Assembly (NCBI RefSeq): GCF_047729555.1
Contig: NZ_CP159825.1
Location: 248,001 to 312,000, forward strand
Reading direction: 5' to 3'
DNA length: 64,000 nucleotides
Source of the DNA: Porticoccus sp905181945
GTDB lineage: Bacteria; Pseudomonadota; Gammaproteobacteria; Pseudomonadales; Porticoccaceae
The notes beneath the pieces were generated by a model. That model had not been told where the DNA came from. It ran no database searches and worked only from the letters and a program-made list of their open reading frames with translations. The first letter of the stretch is position 1. Each line of letters starts with the position of its first letter. Shown piece after piece: positions 53,741-62,824 of the stretch. Position numbers and translations under genes: made by a program.

Positions 53741-55276
53741 ATGATGCACGAGGTTATCGAGCAGCTAGCAGAAAAAAGAAAACAAGCACACCTTGGTGGT
53801 GGCCAAAAACGCATTGATGCCCAGCATCAGAAGGGCAAGCTAACCGCTAGAGAGCGCATTGAACTGTTGCTTGACCGAGATACATTTGAAGAATGGGATA
53901 TCTTTGTAGAGCACCGCTGTACCGATTTTGGTGTCGACAAAGAGCACATTCCTGGCGATGGCGTGGTGACCGGATACGGTACTATTAACGGTAGATTGGT
54001 ATTCTTGTATAGTCAGGATTTTACAGTTTTTGGTGGCTCATTATCAGAGACACATGCTGAAAAAATATGCAAAGTAATGGCGCAGGCAATTAAAGTGGGT
54101 GCACCAGTTATTGGTTTGAACGATTCCGGTGGTGCCCGGATTCAGGAAGGTGTAGCCTCTTTAGGCGGCTATGCAGATGTATTTCAGCAGAATGTTATGG
54201 CTTCAGGGGTTATTCCTCAAATCTCTATGATTATGGGCCCCTGTGCAGGCGGCGCTGTTTATTCACCAGCAATTACAGATTTCATTTTTATGGTGAAGGA
54301 CAGCTCTTATATGTTCGTAACAGGACCTGATGTTGTTAAAACTGTTACCCATGAAACAATCACAGCGGAAGAGCTTGGAGGTGCGATAACCCATTCTAGC
54401 AAATCAGGTGTTTCTGATCTGGCCTTTGAGTCCGATATAGATGCCCTGCTTAATTTACGGCATTTCATCTCTTTTTTGCCAGCAAATAATCGGGAAAAGC
54501 CGCCTATATGGCCAACAGACGATCCTGCTGATCGTATCGAAAACTCTTTGGACTCGCTAATCCCTAATGATCCCAATAAGCCCTATGACATGAAAGAGCT
54601 CATCATTAAGGTGGCCGATGAAAGAAATTTTTTTGAAATACAGCCCAATTATGCAGCTAACCTGATCATTGGGTTTATTCGTATTGACGGTTCTACGGTG
54701 GGAGTTGTCGGCAACCAGCCATTAGTGCTTGCTGGTTGTTTAGATATTGATGCATCAAAGAAAGGAGCACGTTTTATACGTTTTTGTGATGCATTTAATA
54801 TACCAGTTTTAACATTTGTTGATGTCCCTGGGTTCATGCCGGGCACTAGTCAGGAGTATGGGGGCATCATCAAGCATGGCGCTAAACTATTGTATGCCTA
54901 TGCTGAATGTACTGTACCTAAAGTGACAGTAATAACACGTAAAGCTTATGGTGGAGCCTATGATGTGATGTCGTCTAAGCATCTTCGTGGAGATGTAAAT
55001 CTTGCATGGCCAACAGCAGAGATTGCTGTAATGGGGCCAAAAGGTGCAGTGGAAATTATCTTTAGAAAAGACATTGGGAATTCAGAAAAAATTAAAGCGA
55101 GAGAGGTCGAGTACCGTGAAAAATTTGCCAACCCTTTTATAGCAGGAAAACGTGGATATATCGATGATGTTATTTTGCCTCGAGATACTAGAAAGAGAAT
55201 CGCTCGCTCGCTTGCCATGCTAAGCAACAAAGATATAGAAAATCCGTGGCGAAAACATGGAAATATCCCCCTATAG
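53741..55276 (+). CDS. pccB: Propionyl-CoA carboxylase beta subunit (carboxyltransferase)
   Basis: 511 aa. Carboxyltransferase with GGGQKRIDAQHQKGKLTARERIELLLD, GAPVIGLNDSGGARIQEG and a second set DVPGFMPGTSQEYGG / RKAYGGAYDVM. AGGAG (53733-53737) fits the second ATG at 53744 slightly better than the first at 53741; they differ by one residue. Pairs with the biotin subunit downstream. Confidence 0.95.
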   Translation: MMHEVIEQLAEKRKQAHLGGGQKRIDAQHQKGKLTARERIELLLDRDTFEEWDIFVEHRCTDFGVDKEHIPGDGVVTGYGTINGRLVFLYSQDFTVFGGSLSETHAEKICKVMAQAIKVGAPVIGLNDSGGARIQEGVASLGGYADVFQQNVMASGVIPQISMIMGPCAGGAVYSPAITDFIFMVKDSSYMFVTGPDVVKTVTHETITAEELGGAITHSSKSGVSDLAFESDIDALLNLRHFISFLPANNREKPPIWPTDDPADRIENSLDSLIPNDPNKPYDMKELIIKVADERNFFEIQPNYAANLIIGFIRIDGSTVGVVGNQPLVLAGCLDIDASKKGARFIRFCDAFNIPVLTFVDVPGFMPGTSQEYGGIIKHGAKLLYAYAECTVPKVTVITRKAYGGAYDVMSSKHLRGDVNLAWPTAEIAVMGPKGAVEIIFRKDIGNSEKIKAREVEYREKFANPFIAGKRGYIDDVILPRDTRKRIARSLAMLSNKDIENPWRKHGNIPL

Positions 55277-55338
55277 ATAACTAAAAATTCTTAAATCTAT
55301 TGTTCGATATAAATGTAATTTTTAATAGAAGATAGTGT

Positions 55339-57327
55339 ATGTTTAAAAAAATTCTTGTAGCAAATAGAGGTGAGATTGCTTGCCGTGTATTCCGAACAGC
55401 AAAGGCTATGGGTATTCCAACTGTCGCAGTTTATTCGGATGCAGATAGGGATGCCTTGCATGTGATGATGGCTGATGAGTCTGTATATATTGGCCCCTCT
55501 CCCTCTGTAGAAAGCTACCTTGTGATTGAAAAAATTATAGATGCCTGCAAAGCTTCAGGAGCTGATGCGGTCCATCCTGGCTATGGTTTTTTGTCTGAAA
55601 ATAAAAAATTCTGCCAAGCTTTGGGCTCCGCAGGCATCTCTTTTATTGGTCCTGGCGTAAAAGCCATAGATTCTATGGGAGATAAAATAACCTCCAAGGC
55701 GATAGCGATCAAGGCTGGTGTTAATGTAGTGCCCGGATATGACGGGATCGTACAAAACTCTGACGAAGCGGTAGAAGTTGCAAAAGGTATTGGGTTTCCA
55801 GTTATGCTAAAGGCTTCTGCCGGTGGCGGCGGCAAAGGCATGCGTGTGGCTTGGAACGAAAAAGAGTGTATAGAGGGTTTTGAGCGTGCAACAAGTGAGG
55901 CTCTTTCAAGTTTTGGAGATGGACGTATTTTTGTTGAGAAATATATTAAAGACCCGCGTCATATTGAGATCCAGATAATGGCTGATGGGTTTGGAAATAT
56001 CGTTTATTTAGGCGAACGCGAGTGCTCTATCCAGCGCCGTCATCAGAAGGTTATAGAAGAGGCTCCTTCGCCGTTTTTAACAGAGGCAGTTCGGAAAAAA
56101 ATGGGAGAGCAGTCTGTATTATTAGCCAAGGCTGTTGATTATCAGTCTGCAGGTACAGTTGAATTCATTGTAGATTCAGACATGAATTTTTATTTCTTAG
56201 AAATGAATACTCGCCTGCAAGTAGAGCATCCAGTTACAGAAGCAGTAACTGGATTCGATCTAGTTGAATTGATGATTCGTGTTGCTGCGGGAGAGAAGCT
56301 TCCTTTGTCCCAGGGGGACATACGTCTTCAGGGGTGGGCCATAGAGGCTCGTGTTTATGCAGAGGATCCGTTTTTAAATTTTATGCCTTCCATGGGTAGG
56401 TTAGGGCGCTATATTTCACCGCAAGGTGAAGGGGTGCGAGTTGACACCGGGATAACTGAAGGCGGCGAGGTATCAAGATTTTATGATCCTATGATTTCAA
56501 AGCTAATAGCTTACGGATCTGATCGCAACGAGGCCATTGAGAGAATGATTGATGCTTTAGATGCTTACTATATTCGTGGCGTCCAACACAATATCAGTTT
56601 TTTGAGTGCTCTTGTAGCCCATCCTCGTTTTAGCTCTGGAGAGTTCACAACTAATTTTATTAACGATGAGTATCCAAATGGATTTAACCCTGGTCTCGTA
56701 TTTCAGGATGACCCTGCTATTTGTGTTGTAGCAGCTACAGTAATCCATAAAAAGCATAATGATAGAGGGGCCATGATTTCTGGCCAGTTGTCTGGCCATG
56801 AGTATGTTCCGCTAGAAGAACTGGTTGTCATTATGGATAATGGGGTTACTGCGCATCAAGTAACAGTTGAGTATTCTAATCAAACTTATAGCGTTACGCT
56901 TGACGATACAGTTTATTGTATTGCAACTGATTGGCATATTGGTGAAGCTTTATTTAAGGCAAAAATCAATGGTAGGACTATTTGCCTTCAGGTAGATGAA
57001 GTAGGGCGAGCCCTCCATTTATTTCACCGAGGTGCAAAAAAAGAAGCTCTTGTCGTCTCTCCTAGAGTGGCAGAACTTAGTTGTCATATGCTGACTAAGG
57101 AACCACCCGATATGTCGAAACACTTGCTTTCTCCAATGCCTGGTTTGCTTATCAAGCTAACAGTAAAAGTTGGCGATATTGTTAAGATAGGTCAAGAGTT
57201 GGCAATTGTAGAAGCTATGAAAATGGAAAATAGCTTGCATGCTATTTCTGAAGGGGTAGTTAAAAAGACCCCGGCTAATGTTGGAGATATCCTAGCGGTT
57301 GGACAACTAATTATTGAATTCAAGTAA
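55339..57327 (+). CDS. pccA: Propionyl-CoA carboxylase alpha subunit (biotin carboxylase + BCCP)
   Basis: 662 aa. Biotin carboxylase domain (1-450) with the ATP-grasp glycine loop KASAGGGGKGMR and EMNTRLQVEHPVTEAVTG. A linker follows, then the biotinyl domain ending with EAMKMEN (biotin lysine 628). Together with PccB it carboxylates propionyl-CoA to (S)-methylmalonyl-CoA. Confidence 0.95.
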   Translation: MFKKILVANRGEIACRVFRTAKAMGIPTVAVYSDADRDALHVMMADESVYIGPSPSVESYLVIEKIIDACKASGADAVHPGYGFLSENKKFCQALGSAGISFIGPGVKAIDSMGDKITSKAIAIKAGVNVVPGYDGIVQNSDEAVEVAKGIGFPVMLKASAGGGGKGMRVAWNEKECIEGFERATSEALSSFGDGRIFVEKYIKDPRHIEIQIMADGFGNIVYLGERECSIQRRHQKVIEEAPSPFLTEAVRKKMGEQSVLLAKAVDYQSAGTVEFIVDSDMNFYFLEMNTRLQVEHPVTEAVTGFDLVELMIRVAAGEKLPLSQGDIRLQGWAIEARVYAEDPFLNFMPSMGRLGRYISPQGEGVRVDTGITEGGEVSRFYDPMISKLIAYGSDRNEAIERMIDALDAYYIRGVQHNISFLSALVAHPRFSSGEFTTNFINDEYPNGFNPGLVFQDDPAICVVAATVIHKKHNDRGAMISGQLSGHEYVPLEELVVIMDNGVTAHQVTVEYSNQTYSVTLDDTVYCIATDWHIGEALFKAKINGRTICLQVDEVGRALHLFHRGAKKEALVVSPRVAELSCHMLTKEPPDMSKHLLSPMPGLLIKLTVKVGDIVKIGQELAIVEAMKMENSLHAISEGVVKKTPANVGDILAVGQLIIEFK

Positions 57328-57404
57328 GTGATACGTGCTTATGGTTGTATTATTTTGCATTCGATGCTTTAAGGAAATAATATTGTGCTGAAGGGGTAAT
57401 AATA

Positions 57405-58382
57405 TTGCAGTTGACTTGTAGCGAGCTGGCAAAAAATGTACTGCTTGGTGACAGGCGGGCTTTATCTAAAGCTATCACTTTAGTTGAATCAGTTCTTCCG
57501 ACTCACAGGGAGGATGCATTAGAGTTGCTTGAACTTCTTGTCCCGCATACTGGTAATTCTATTAGGATTGGAATTTCTGGTGCTCCAGGTGTAGGTAAAT
57601 CAACTTTTATTGAATCATTTGGCAATTACGTTATTGATCAGGGTCATAGAGTTGCCGTCTTGGCAGTAGATCCGACGTCCTCTGTCAGCGGAGGTTCCAT
57701 ACTAGGAGATAAGACGCGGATGGAGGTCTTGTCAAGAAAAGAGAATGCATATATTCGCCCTTCTCCAGCAGGTAAAACATTAGGCGGGGTGACCCGAAGA
57801 ACGCGAGAAACACTATTATTGTGCGAAGCCGCCGGTTTTGATGTGATTTTTGTGGAGACTGTTGGGGTAGGTCAGTCGGAAACCCTTGTAGCAGAAATGA
57901 CAGACATGTTTTTACTGTTGTTATCGCCTGGCAGTGGAGATGAGCTCCAAGGGATCAAGCGCGGCATTATGGAGCTTGCTGATTTAATTCTTGTAAATAA
58001 ATCTGATGGAGACCAGCTGCCTGCGGCTAACCGTACAGTTTCTGACTACCAGTTGGCGCTACATTTTCTGCATAGCCGGAGTCTGAATTGGACAGCTAGA
58101 GTGCAGGCAATATCTGCCCTTACCAGCCAGGGTATTGATGTGGCATGGCAGGCTGTTATTGAATATCGGAATTTATTGGAGCATGTTGGAGAAATATCAT
58201 CACGTCGAACGGCGCAATCCTGTGCTTGGATGTGGAGTGAAACTGCCGATGAGCTTCTGACGGAACTAAAAGAAAATAAGTTAGTTATGGCTCTAGCTGA
58301 AGATTTAGAGCGTGAGGTAAAAGAAGGCTTGCTGCCTCCTACAGTTGCAGCAAAAAGACTGATTCAAACATTTAGACGGTAG
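57405..58382 (+). CDS. meaB: MeaB/ArgK-type GTPase, chaperone of methylmalonyl-CoA mutase
   Basis: 325 aa G3E-family GTPase. Walker A GAPGVGKST (near 65-73), LAVDPTSSVSGGSILGDKTRM, VETVGVGQSE and NKSD. Protects and reactivates the mutase. The start is TTG at 57405, 8 bases after AAGGGG; upstream there is an in-frame stop at 57378 and no ATG. Belongs to the cluster by function and position. Confidence 0.94.
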   Translation: MQLTCSELAKNVLLGDRRALSKAITLVESVLPTHREDALELLELLVPHTGNSIRIGISGAPGVGKSTFIESFGNYVIDQGHRVAVLAVDPTSSVSGGSILGDKTRMEVLSRKENAYIRPSPAGKTLGGVTRRTRETLLLCEAAGFDVIFVETVGVGQSETLVAEMTDMFLLLLSPGSGDELQGIKRGIMELADLILVNKSDGDQLPAANRTVSDYQLALHFLHSRSLNWTARVQAISALTSQGIDVAWQAVIEYRNLLEHVGEISSRRTAQSCAWMWSETADELLTELKENKLVMALAEDLEREVKEGLLPPTVAAKRLIQTFRR

Positions 58383-58422
58383 ATGAGAAATAGATGCGAA
58401 TTAGGAAATAAGAAGGTGATTC

Positions 58423-58827
58423 ATGATTGGAAATCTTAATCATATAGCTATTGTCGTGGCCGATCTTGATAAAGCTATAGCTGTATATCGTGACGCATTA
58501 GGCGCAAAAGTCTCTGTTCCAGTGGACCTACCAGAACACGGTGTGCGAGTAGTATTTATAGAATTAATTAATGCCAAAATAGAACTGCTTCTGCCTATTG
58601 GAATGGATTCTCCAATAGCTAAGTTTTTAGAGCATAATCCTGATGGAGGCATGCACCATATTTGTTATGAGGTCGAAGATCTTATTGATGCAAAGAAAAA
58701 GTGTATCAGTCAAGGGTTACGAGTGCTGGGCAGCGGGGAGCCTAAAATTGGCGCTCACGGGAAGCCTGTTATATTTCTTCACCCAAAGGATTTATGCGGC
58801 ACCCTCATAGAGTTAGAGCAAGTGTAG
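58423..58827 (+). CDS. mce: Methylmalonyl-CoA epimerase
   Basis: 134 aa vicinal-oxygen-chelate protein. NHIAIVVADLDKAIAVYRDALG and GGMHHICYEVEDLIDA supply the metal-binding His and Glu, and the ending FLHPKDLCGTLIELEQV is typical. Converts (S)- to (R)-methylmalonyl-CoA, completing the route from propionyl-CoA to succinyl-CoA with the four genes upstream. Confidence 0.94.
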   Translation: MIGNLNHIAIVVADLDKAIAVYRDALGAKVSVPVDLPEHGVRVVFIELINAKIELLLPIGMDSPIAKFLEHNPDGGMHHICYEVEDLIDAKKKCISQGLRVLGSGEPKIGAHGKPVIFLHPKDLCGTLIELEQV

Positions 58828-58841
58828 AGAAGCGGGCAGAG

Positions 58842-58866
58842 GCGGCTAACCCTTAGCCGCTGTTTT
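58842..58866 (+). terminator. Terminator after the propionyl-CoA cluster
   Basis: GCGGCTAA / TTAGCCGC form an 8-bp stem with a CCC loop, followed by TGTTTT. It overlaps the stop of the convergent sat gene, so it may serve only the plus strand. Confidence 0.6.
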
Positions 58867-60046
58867 CAGATTGATAATACTCCATGAGTATCTTTGCTAC
58901 TTCTGGTCGAGAAAATTCTGGAGGAGGAGCAATTCCTTCGCTTAGTATTTGTCGAACTTTAGTGCCAGATAGTATGACGAAGTCTTCATGTGTGTGATCT
59001 TTCACTTCATTCATCATTACTACTTTGTCTAATTTTTTTGAGTATGCGGTGTGGTCTGCGCGAAAAATTTCTATCTCAAGTGAGCCAGCTGGTACTTTTT
59101 CATCAAAAATTGTTTGAGCATCAAACGCTCCATAGTAATCTCCGACACCAGCATGATCTCGACCCACAATTAAGTGTGTGGCACCCATGTTTTGTCGGAA
59201 AACGGCATGAAGAACTGCTTCTCTTGGGCCAGCATAAAGCATATCGAAACCATACCCATTAACCATGACTGAGTTTTCTGGGAAGTACAATTCCACCATC
59301 TTTCGAATGCAGTCATCACGAACAGATGCAGGAATGTCACCTTGCTTTAATTTGCCGAGCAGCATATGAACGATTACACCATCTGCATCAAGTCGCTCCA
59401 TTGCCATCCGACATAGCTCTTCATGCGCTCGATGCATAGGATTTCGAGTTTGAAAAGCTACAACTTTTTCCCAGCCTCGAGCTTGAATTTCATCACGGAT
59501 CTCTTGTGCTGTTCTAAACGTATTTGGAAAATCATGCTTAAAATAACTGAAATTTAGCACTTCAATTTTTCCAGAAATTAGATGATTACCTAAGCTAGAA
59601 AATGTAGAAAATCCTGGGTGCTTGGGGTCCGCGGTACCAAAAATTTCTTTTGCTACAGCTTGAATTGCTTCATCGGAAACTAACTCGATATCATCCACGT
59701 CCATGATGGCCATGACCGGATGACCCTGAGTGTTTGGGTCTCTTAAAGCAATACGTTTAGCACTTTTTATCTCACTAATGTCATCAGTGAAATTGATGAT
59801 TGGCGTTGGCCAAAATAATCCCTGTGTTGTATGTAAGGTTTTGGCAACACTTAGCGTATCTTTGAGATTCATGTAGCCCTTCAAGGGGTTAAAGTAGCCG
59901 GCACCCAGCATCACCGCATTGGCTGCAGCTGAAGAATTCATGACCAGAGAAGGCAAGCAGGATGCCTCTTGCGTTAGCTTATCGTGCTTTTCTTTATCAT
60001 ATACAAACAGTGGATTTAGTTTTGCCGAGCCATGAGGCTTGATCAC
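58853..60046 (-). CDS. sat: Sulfate adenylyltransferase (single-chain ATP sulfurylase)
   Basis: 397 aa. PUA-like N-terminal domain, then the catalytic domain with the ATP loop VVAFQTRNPMHRAHEE (near 190-205) and GRDHAGVGDYYG. ATSLIVGRD-type motif (ATHLIVGRD) is present. Makes APS from sulfate, or runs in reverse in sulfur oxidisers. It is the homomeric Sat type, not the CysD/CysN type usual in gammaproteobacteria. No APS kinase or reductase lies nearby. Confidence 0.93.
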   Translation of the reverse strand: MIKPHGSAKLNPLFVYDKEKHDKLTQEASCLPSLVMNSSAAANAVMLGAGYFNPLKGYMNLKDTLSVAKTLHTTQGLFWPTPIINFTDDISEIKSAKRIALRDPNTQGHPVMAIMDVDDIELVSDEAIQAVAKEIFGTADPKHPGFSTFSSLGNHLISGKIEVLNFSYFKHDFPNTFRTAQEIRDEIQARGWEKVVAFQTRNPMHRAHEELCRMAMERLDADGVIVHMLLGKLKQGDIPASVRDDCIRKMVELYFPENSVMVNGYGFDMLYAGPREAVLHAVFRQNMGATHLIVGRDHAGVGDYYGAFDAQTIFDEKVPAGSLEIEIFRADHTAYSKKLDKVVMMNEVKDHTHEDFVILSGTKVRQILSEGIAPPPEFSRPEVAKILMEYYQSENSG

Positions 60047-60382
60047 GTGATGCTCTCCTGTGGGGTTAATTGTCTGATGAAAGCTGCATTTATAATTATA
60101 AAGTGCAAGTAGAGCTCATCGGAGGAATATCCGGCCCAATTTCTCTAAACTTAAATCTTGGTTGCGCCTGATTTTGTGAGAGCTGCATAATATCGAGTAT
60201 TTCTTTATTTTTCCACCCAAGACAAGAGCGGAGCTGCTTTTGTTGAATGCTACCATGTAAAAATGACTACATGATGTAACATTAAATGCGAAAACAGCGT
60301 TCACGATTGGCATTTATGCCGCTATAATGTACCTTTATATTTTCGCAATATATGTACCTATCTTGCCTTAAGCACGAATAAC
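60047..60382. other. 336-base divergent spacer, sat / copper lipoprotein
   Basis: No supported gene. It holds the promoter at 60301-60329 for the plus-strand gene, and presumably a minus-strand promoter for sat that I could not pick out. Confidence 0.5.
60301..60329 (+). promoter_or_regulatory. Putative sigma-70 promoter of the copper lipoprotein gene
   Basis: TTCACG (60301-60306), a 17-base spacer and consensus TATAAT (60324-60329), 66 bases before the start codon. The -35 element is only a partial match. Confidence 0.5.
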
Positions 60383-60394
60383 ATGGAGAAGAGA

Positions 60395-61006
60395 ATGAGC
60401 CAATTTACAAAAATGGGCTTTGCTGTTGCATCACTGGTGATATTTCTAGGGATTGCAGGTTGTGGGTCTGATGAAAAAGAATTGATACTTACCCCCCAAC
60501 AAGAAAAAGAAATTGCTGAACGACTCACTCCGATAGGTGAGGTGGTTTTACAAAAAGATATAGCCACTTCTATGCCGGCTATTGTGAGTACTGTATCTGC
60601 TCCAAAAGTAGAACTTTCAGAAGGTTCAGAGCATATTATAAAGATGTTAAATTCTGGTTCCGGCGGAAGTATGGTTTTTGAGCCTGCTGTGATTAAAGTA
60701 TCTAAAGGCGATACCATCCATTTTAAAGCGACAGATATGTCGCATAATTCAGTCTCCATGGACGGCATGATTCCAGAGGGCGCCTCTAGTTGGGCTGGAC
60801 AATTAAACCAAGATATAACCGTCAAGCTGGATAGTGAAGGGGTCTACGTCTACCAATGTGATCCACATGCTATGATGGCTATGATCGGCGTTATTCAAGT
60901 TGGAGAAGCTGTCAACCTCAGTGAGGTAAAAAATGCAGCAATCGATAAGAAATCAGCTTTTATGATGAATTCAGACAGGCTGGATACTTACTTATCACAG
61001 CTGTAA
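60395..61006 (+). CDS. Pseudoazurin/plastocyanin-like blue-copper lipoprotein
   Basis: 203 aa from ATG 60395 (GGAGAAGAG just upstream; an ATG at 60383 overlaps that site). Lipobox IAGC lipidates Cys23. Residues 35-56 (EKEIAERLTPIGEVVLQKD) resemble the linker that precedes haem domains in c5-type cytochromes. A cupredoxin domain (about 78-173) follows with ligands His117, Cys155, His158 and Met163 (YQCDPHAMMAM), as in pseudoazurin. Probably a membrane-tethered electron carrier. Partner unknown. Confidence 0.82.
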   Translation: MSQFTKMGFAVASLVIFLGIAGCGSDEKELILTPQQEKEIAERLTPIGEVVLQKDIATSMPAIVSTVSAPKVELSEGSEHIIKMLNSGSGGSMVFEPAVIKVSKGDTIHFKATDMSHNSVSMDGMIPEGASSWAGQLNQDITVKLDSEGVYVYQCDPHAMMAMIGVIQVGEAVNLSEVKNAAIDKKSAFMMNSDRLDTYLSQL

Positions 61007-61025
61007 GATAAGTTACTGAGCGATC

Positions 61026-61745
61026 TTACTTAATAGCCAGGAATCCCTCAAAACAGAGGTACTTTTGGACTGTATTGATGTCAACAAATCCAGCTCTCTT
61101 GAGCATGTCTAAATTACCTTGTGTGGAAAAAGGCTCGAGAACACCTTTTAGGCTTCTAGATTTAGCAATAATCTCATCAGCTGAATAGCCTTGGCGAATT
61201 TTATAGTCGCTATATAGGGCACTCAAAATATCCTGAAAGCGTGCATCTGCACCATGCACTTTTTCAAACAACAATAAAGCTCCTCCCCAGTTTAATTTGC
61301 TATAAAGCTTGTCGATTAATTTTTGACGCACTGATGTATTTATAAATTGAATGGTATAGTAACAAACAATTAAATCTGCGTTATCCATCTCTAATTCGAT
61401 GACATCGTCAGCAATAAAAGAAACATTTAACCCTTTTATTTTAGTGGCCTTACCGCTGGCTTTTTTGATCATATCTTTTTCTATATCTATGCCAATAAAG
61501 CGGGCCTCTGGTTTTTTTTGATTATGTATCGCAAGCTTTAGGGTCAGGGTGCCTGTAGAACAACCTACCTCATAGCATAAAGAGTCTGGCTTAATAAAAA
61601 AATCACTCATATCACATATGAGATCATGCCCCTCTTCGTAGAGGGGAACTGATCTGGATATATGATCATCAAATAAATCCACAACCTCCCCATTAAATTT
61701 CCAATTTGCCCTATCTGCAGGTAATCCATCGCCCACCTTTGTCAT
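61026..61745 (-). CDS. SAM-dependent methyltransferase, CmoA-like
   Basis: 239 aa Rossmann-fold protein. WKFNGEVVDLFDDHISRSVPLYEEGHDLI and CYEVGCSTGTLTLKLA, CYYTIQFI and GGALLLFEKV follow the E. coli CmoA pattern (carboxy-SAM synthase for tRNA wobble uridine). It is clearly diverged and no cmoB is adjacent, so it may be a paralog with another acceptor. Family sure, function open. Confidence 0.78.
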   Translation of the reverse strand: MTKVGDGLPADRANWKFNGEVVDLFDDHISRSVPLYEEGHDLICDMSDFFIKPDSLCYEVGCSTGTLTLKLAIHNQKKPEARFIGIDIEKDMIKKASGKATKIKGLNVSFIADDVIELEMDNADLIVCYYTIQFINTSVRQKLIDKLYSKLNWGGALLLFEKVHGADARFQDILSALYSDYKIRQGYSADEIIAKSRSLKGVLEPFSTQGNLDMLKRAGFVDINTVQKYLCFEGFLAIK

Positions 61746-61840
61746 TTCGCATTCCTTCTTATAACTGAAGCATTTAGTTACGCCATATTATCACTAAACT
61801 ATCTAATGCTCTCAGACAATCTAACAGTTAGAATAAGCCT

Positions 61841-62749
61841 ATGACACTGCCTAAAAAAGTCAAAATTGTAGAAGTAAGCCCAAGAGACGGCCTTCAAAAC
61901 GAACAGCAATTGGTTAGCGCTAAATTAAAAATAGAGTTGATCGATCTTTTGGTGGACGCAGGAGTTCGCTATATCGAGGCGGGTAGTTTCGTGAACCCCA
62001 GCTGGGTCCCTCAGATGGCTACTAGTGATGCTGTTTTTCGTGGTATTAAGCAAAGGCAAGGTGTCACCTTTTCAGCATTAACCCCAAATCTACAAGGGTT
62101 TAATCGTGCTATGGCAGTTAATGTTGGAGAAGTTGCTATTTTTACGACAGTCTCCGAATCTTTTAGTCAAAAAAATATCAACTGCTCTGTTGATCAGAGT
62201 TTGAAACGTTTTACGCCTGTTCTCAAGGCTGCTGCAGATAAAGATATACCTGTGCGGGCTTATATTTCTTGTGTGGCGGGCTGCCCTTACGAGGGAAACA
62301 TAGATCCAACTAAAGTCGCTGAGCTAGCTGCTAGACTCAGCGAGATGGGATGTTACGAGGTCTCACTGGGCGATACAATAGGTGTTGGTACACCAGGCAA
62401 CATCTCTCGAATGATTGAAAAAGTAGCGGAAAAAATTTCTATCCAGAATATTGCTGTGCATCTGCATGATACTTACGGCCAAGCACTAGCAAATATTTAT
62501 GCTTCTTTGTTGATGGGCGTCTCTGTCATTGATAGCTCTATAGCCGGCTTAGGTGGCTGTCCTTATGTAAAAAATTCTCAAGGTTCGACTGCTTCAGGGA
62601 ATGTTGCCACTGAAGATCTGATCTATATGCTTAATGGGCTAAATATCCAGCATGGCATAAATTTAGAAAAAATTGTTGAAGCCGGCCGCTTTATTTCCAA
62701 AGAGCTTGAAAGAAGCAATGGATCAAAAATTTCTATAGCATTAACTTGA
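61841..62749 (+). CDS. mvaB: Hydroxymethylglutaryl-CoA lyase
   Basis: 302 aa DRE-TIM metallolyase splitting HMG-CoA to acetoacetate and acetyl-CoA in leucine degradation. VEVSPRDGLQNEQ carries the metal/acid residues, HLHDTYGQALAN the second metal motif, and GLGGCPYVKNSQGSTASGNVATED the catalytic cysteine loop. The rest of the leucine pathway is not in this window. Confidence 0.93.
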   Translation: MTLPKKVKIVEVSPRDGLQNEQQLVSAKLKIELIDLLVDAGVRYIEAGSFVNPSWVPQMATSDAVFRGIKQRQGVTFSALTPNLQGFNRAMAVNVGEVAIFTTVSESFSQKNINCSVDQSLKRFTPVLKAAADKDIPVRAYISCVAGCPYEGNIDPTKVAELAARLSEMGCYEVSLGDTIGVGTPGNISRMIEKVAEKISIQNIAVHLHDTYGQALANIYASLLMGVSVIDSSIAGLGGCPYVKNSQGSTASGNVATEDLIYMLNGLNIQHGINLEKIVEAGRFISKELERSNGSKISIALT

Positions 62750-62824
62750 TAATGGCATGCTTTTTATTGTATTTTGCAACCCCTTAACTACTGTTACTAA
62801 CAAATGCTAATTTAGAGAGCCCCT

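Noticed and set aside
60116..60313. 65-codon minus-strand frame in the sat / copper lipoprotein spacer
   Set aside because: It overlaps the putative promoter, has no ribosome-binding site and no family resemblance.
61003..61029. 7-bp inverted repeat GTAAGAT/ATCTTAC between convergent genes
   Set aside because: 13-base loop, AT-rich, no T run; could easily be chance.
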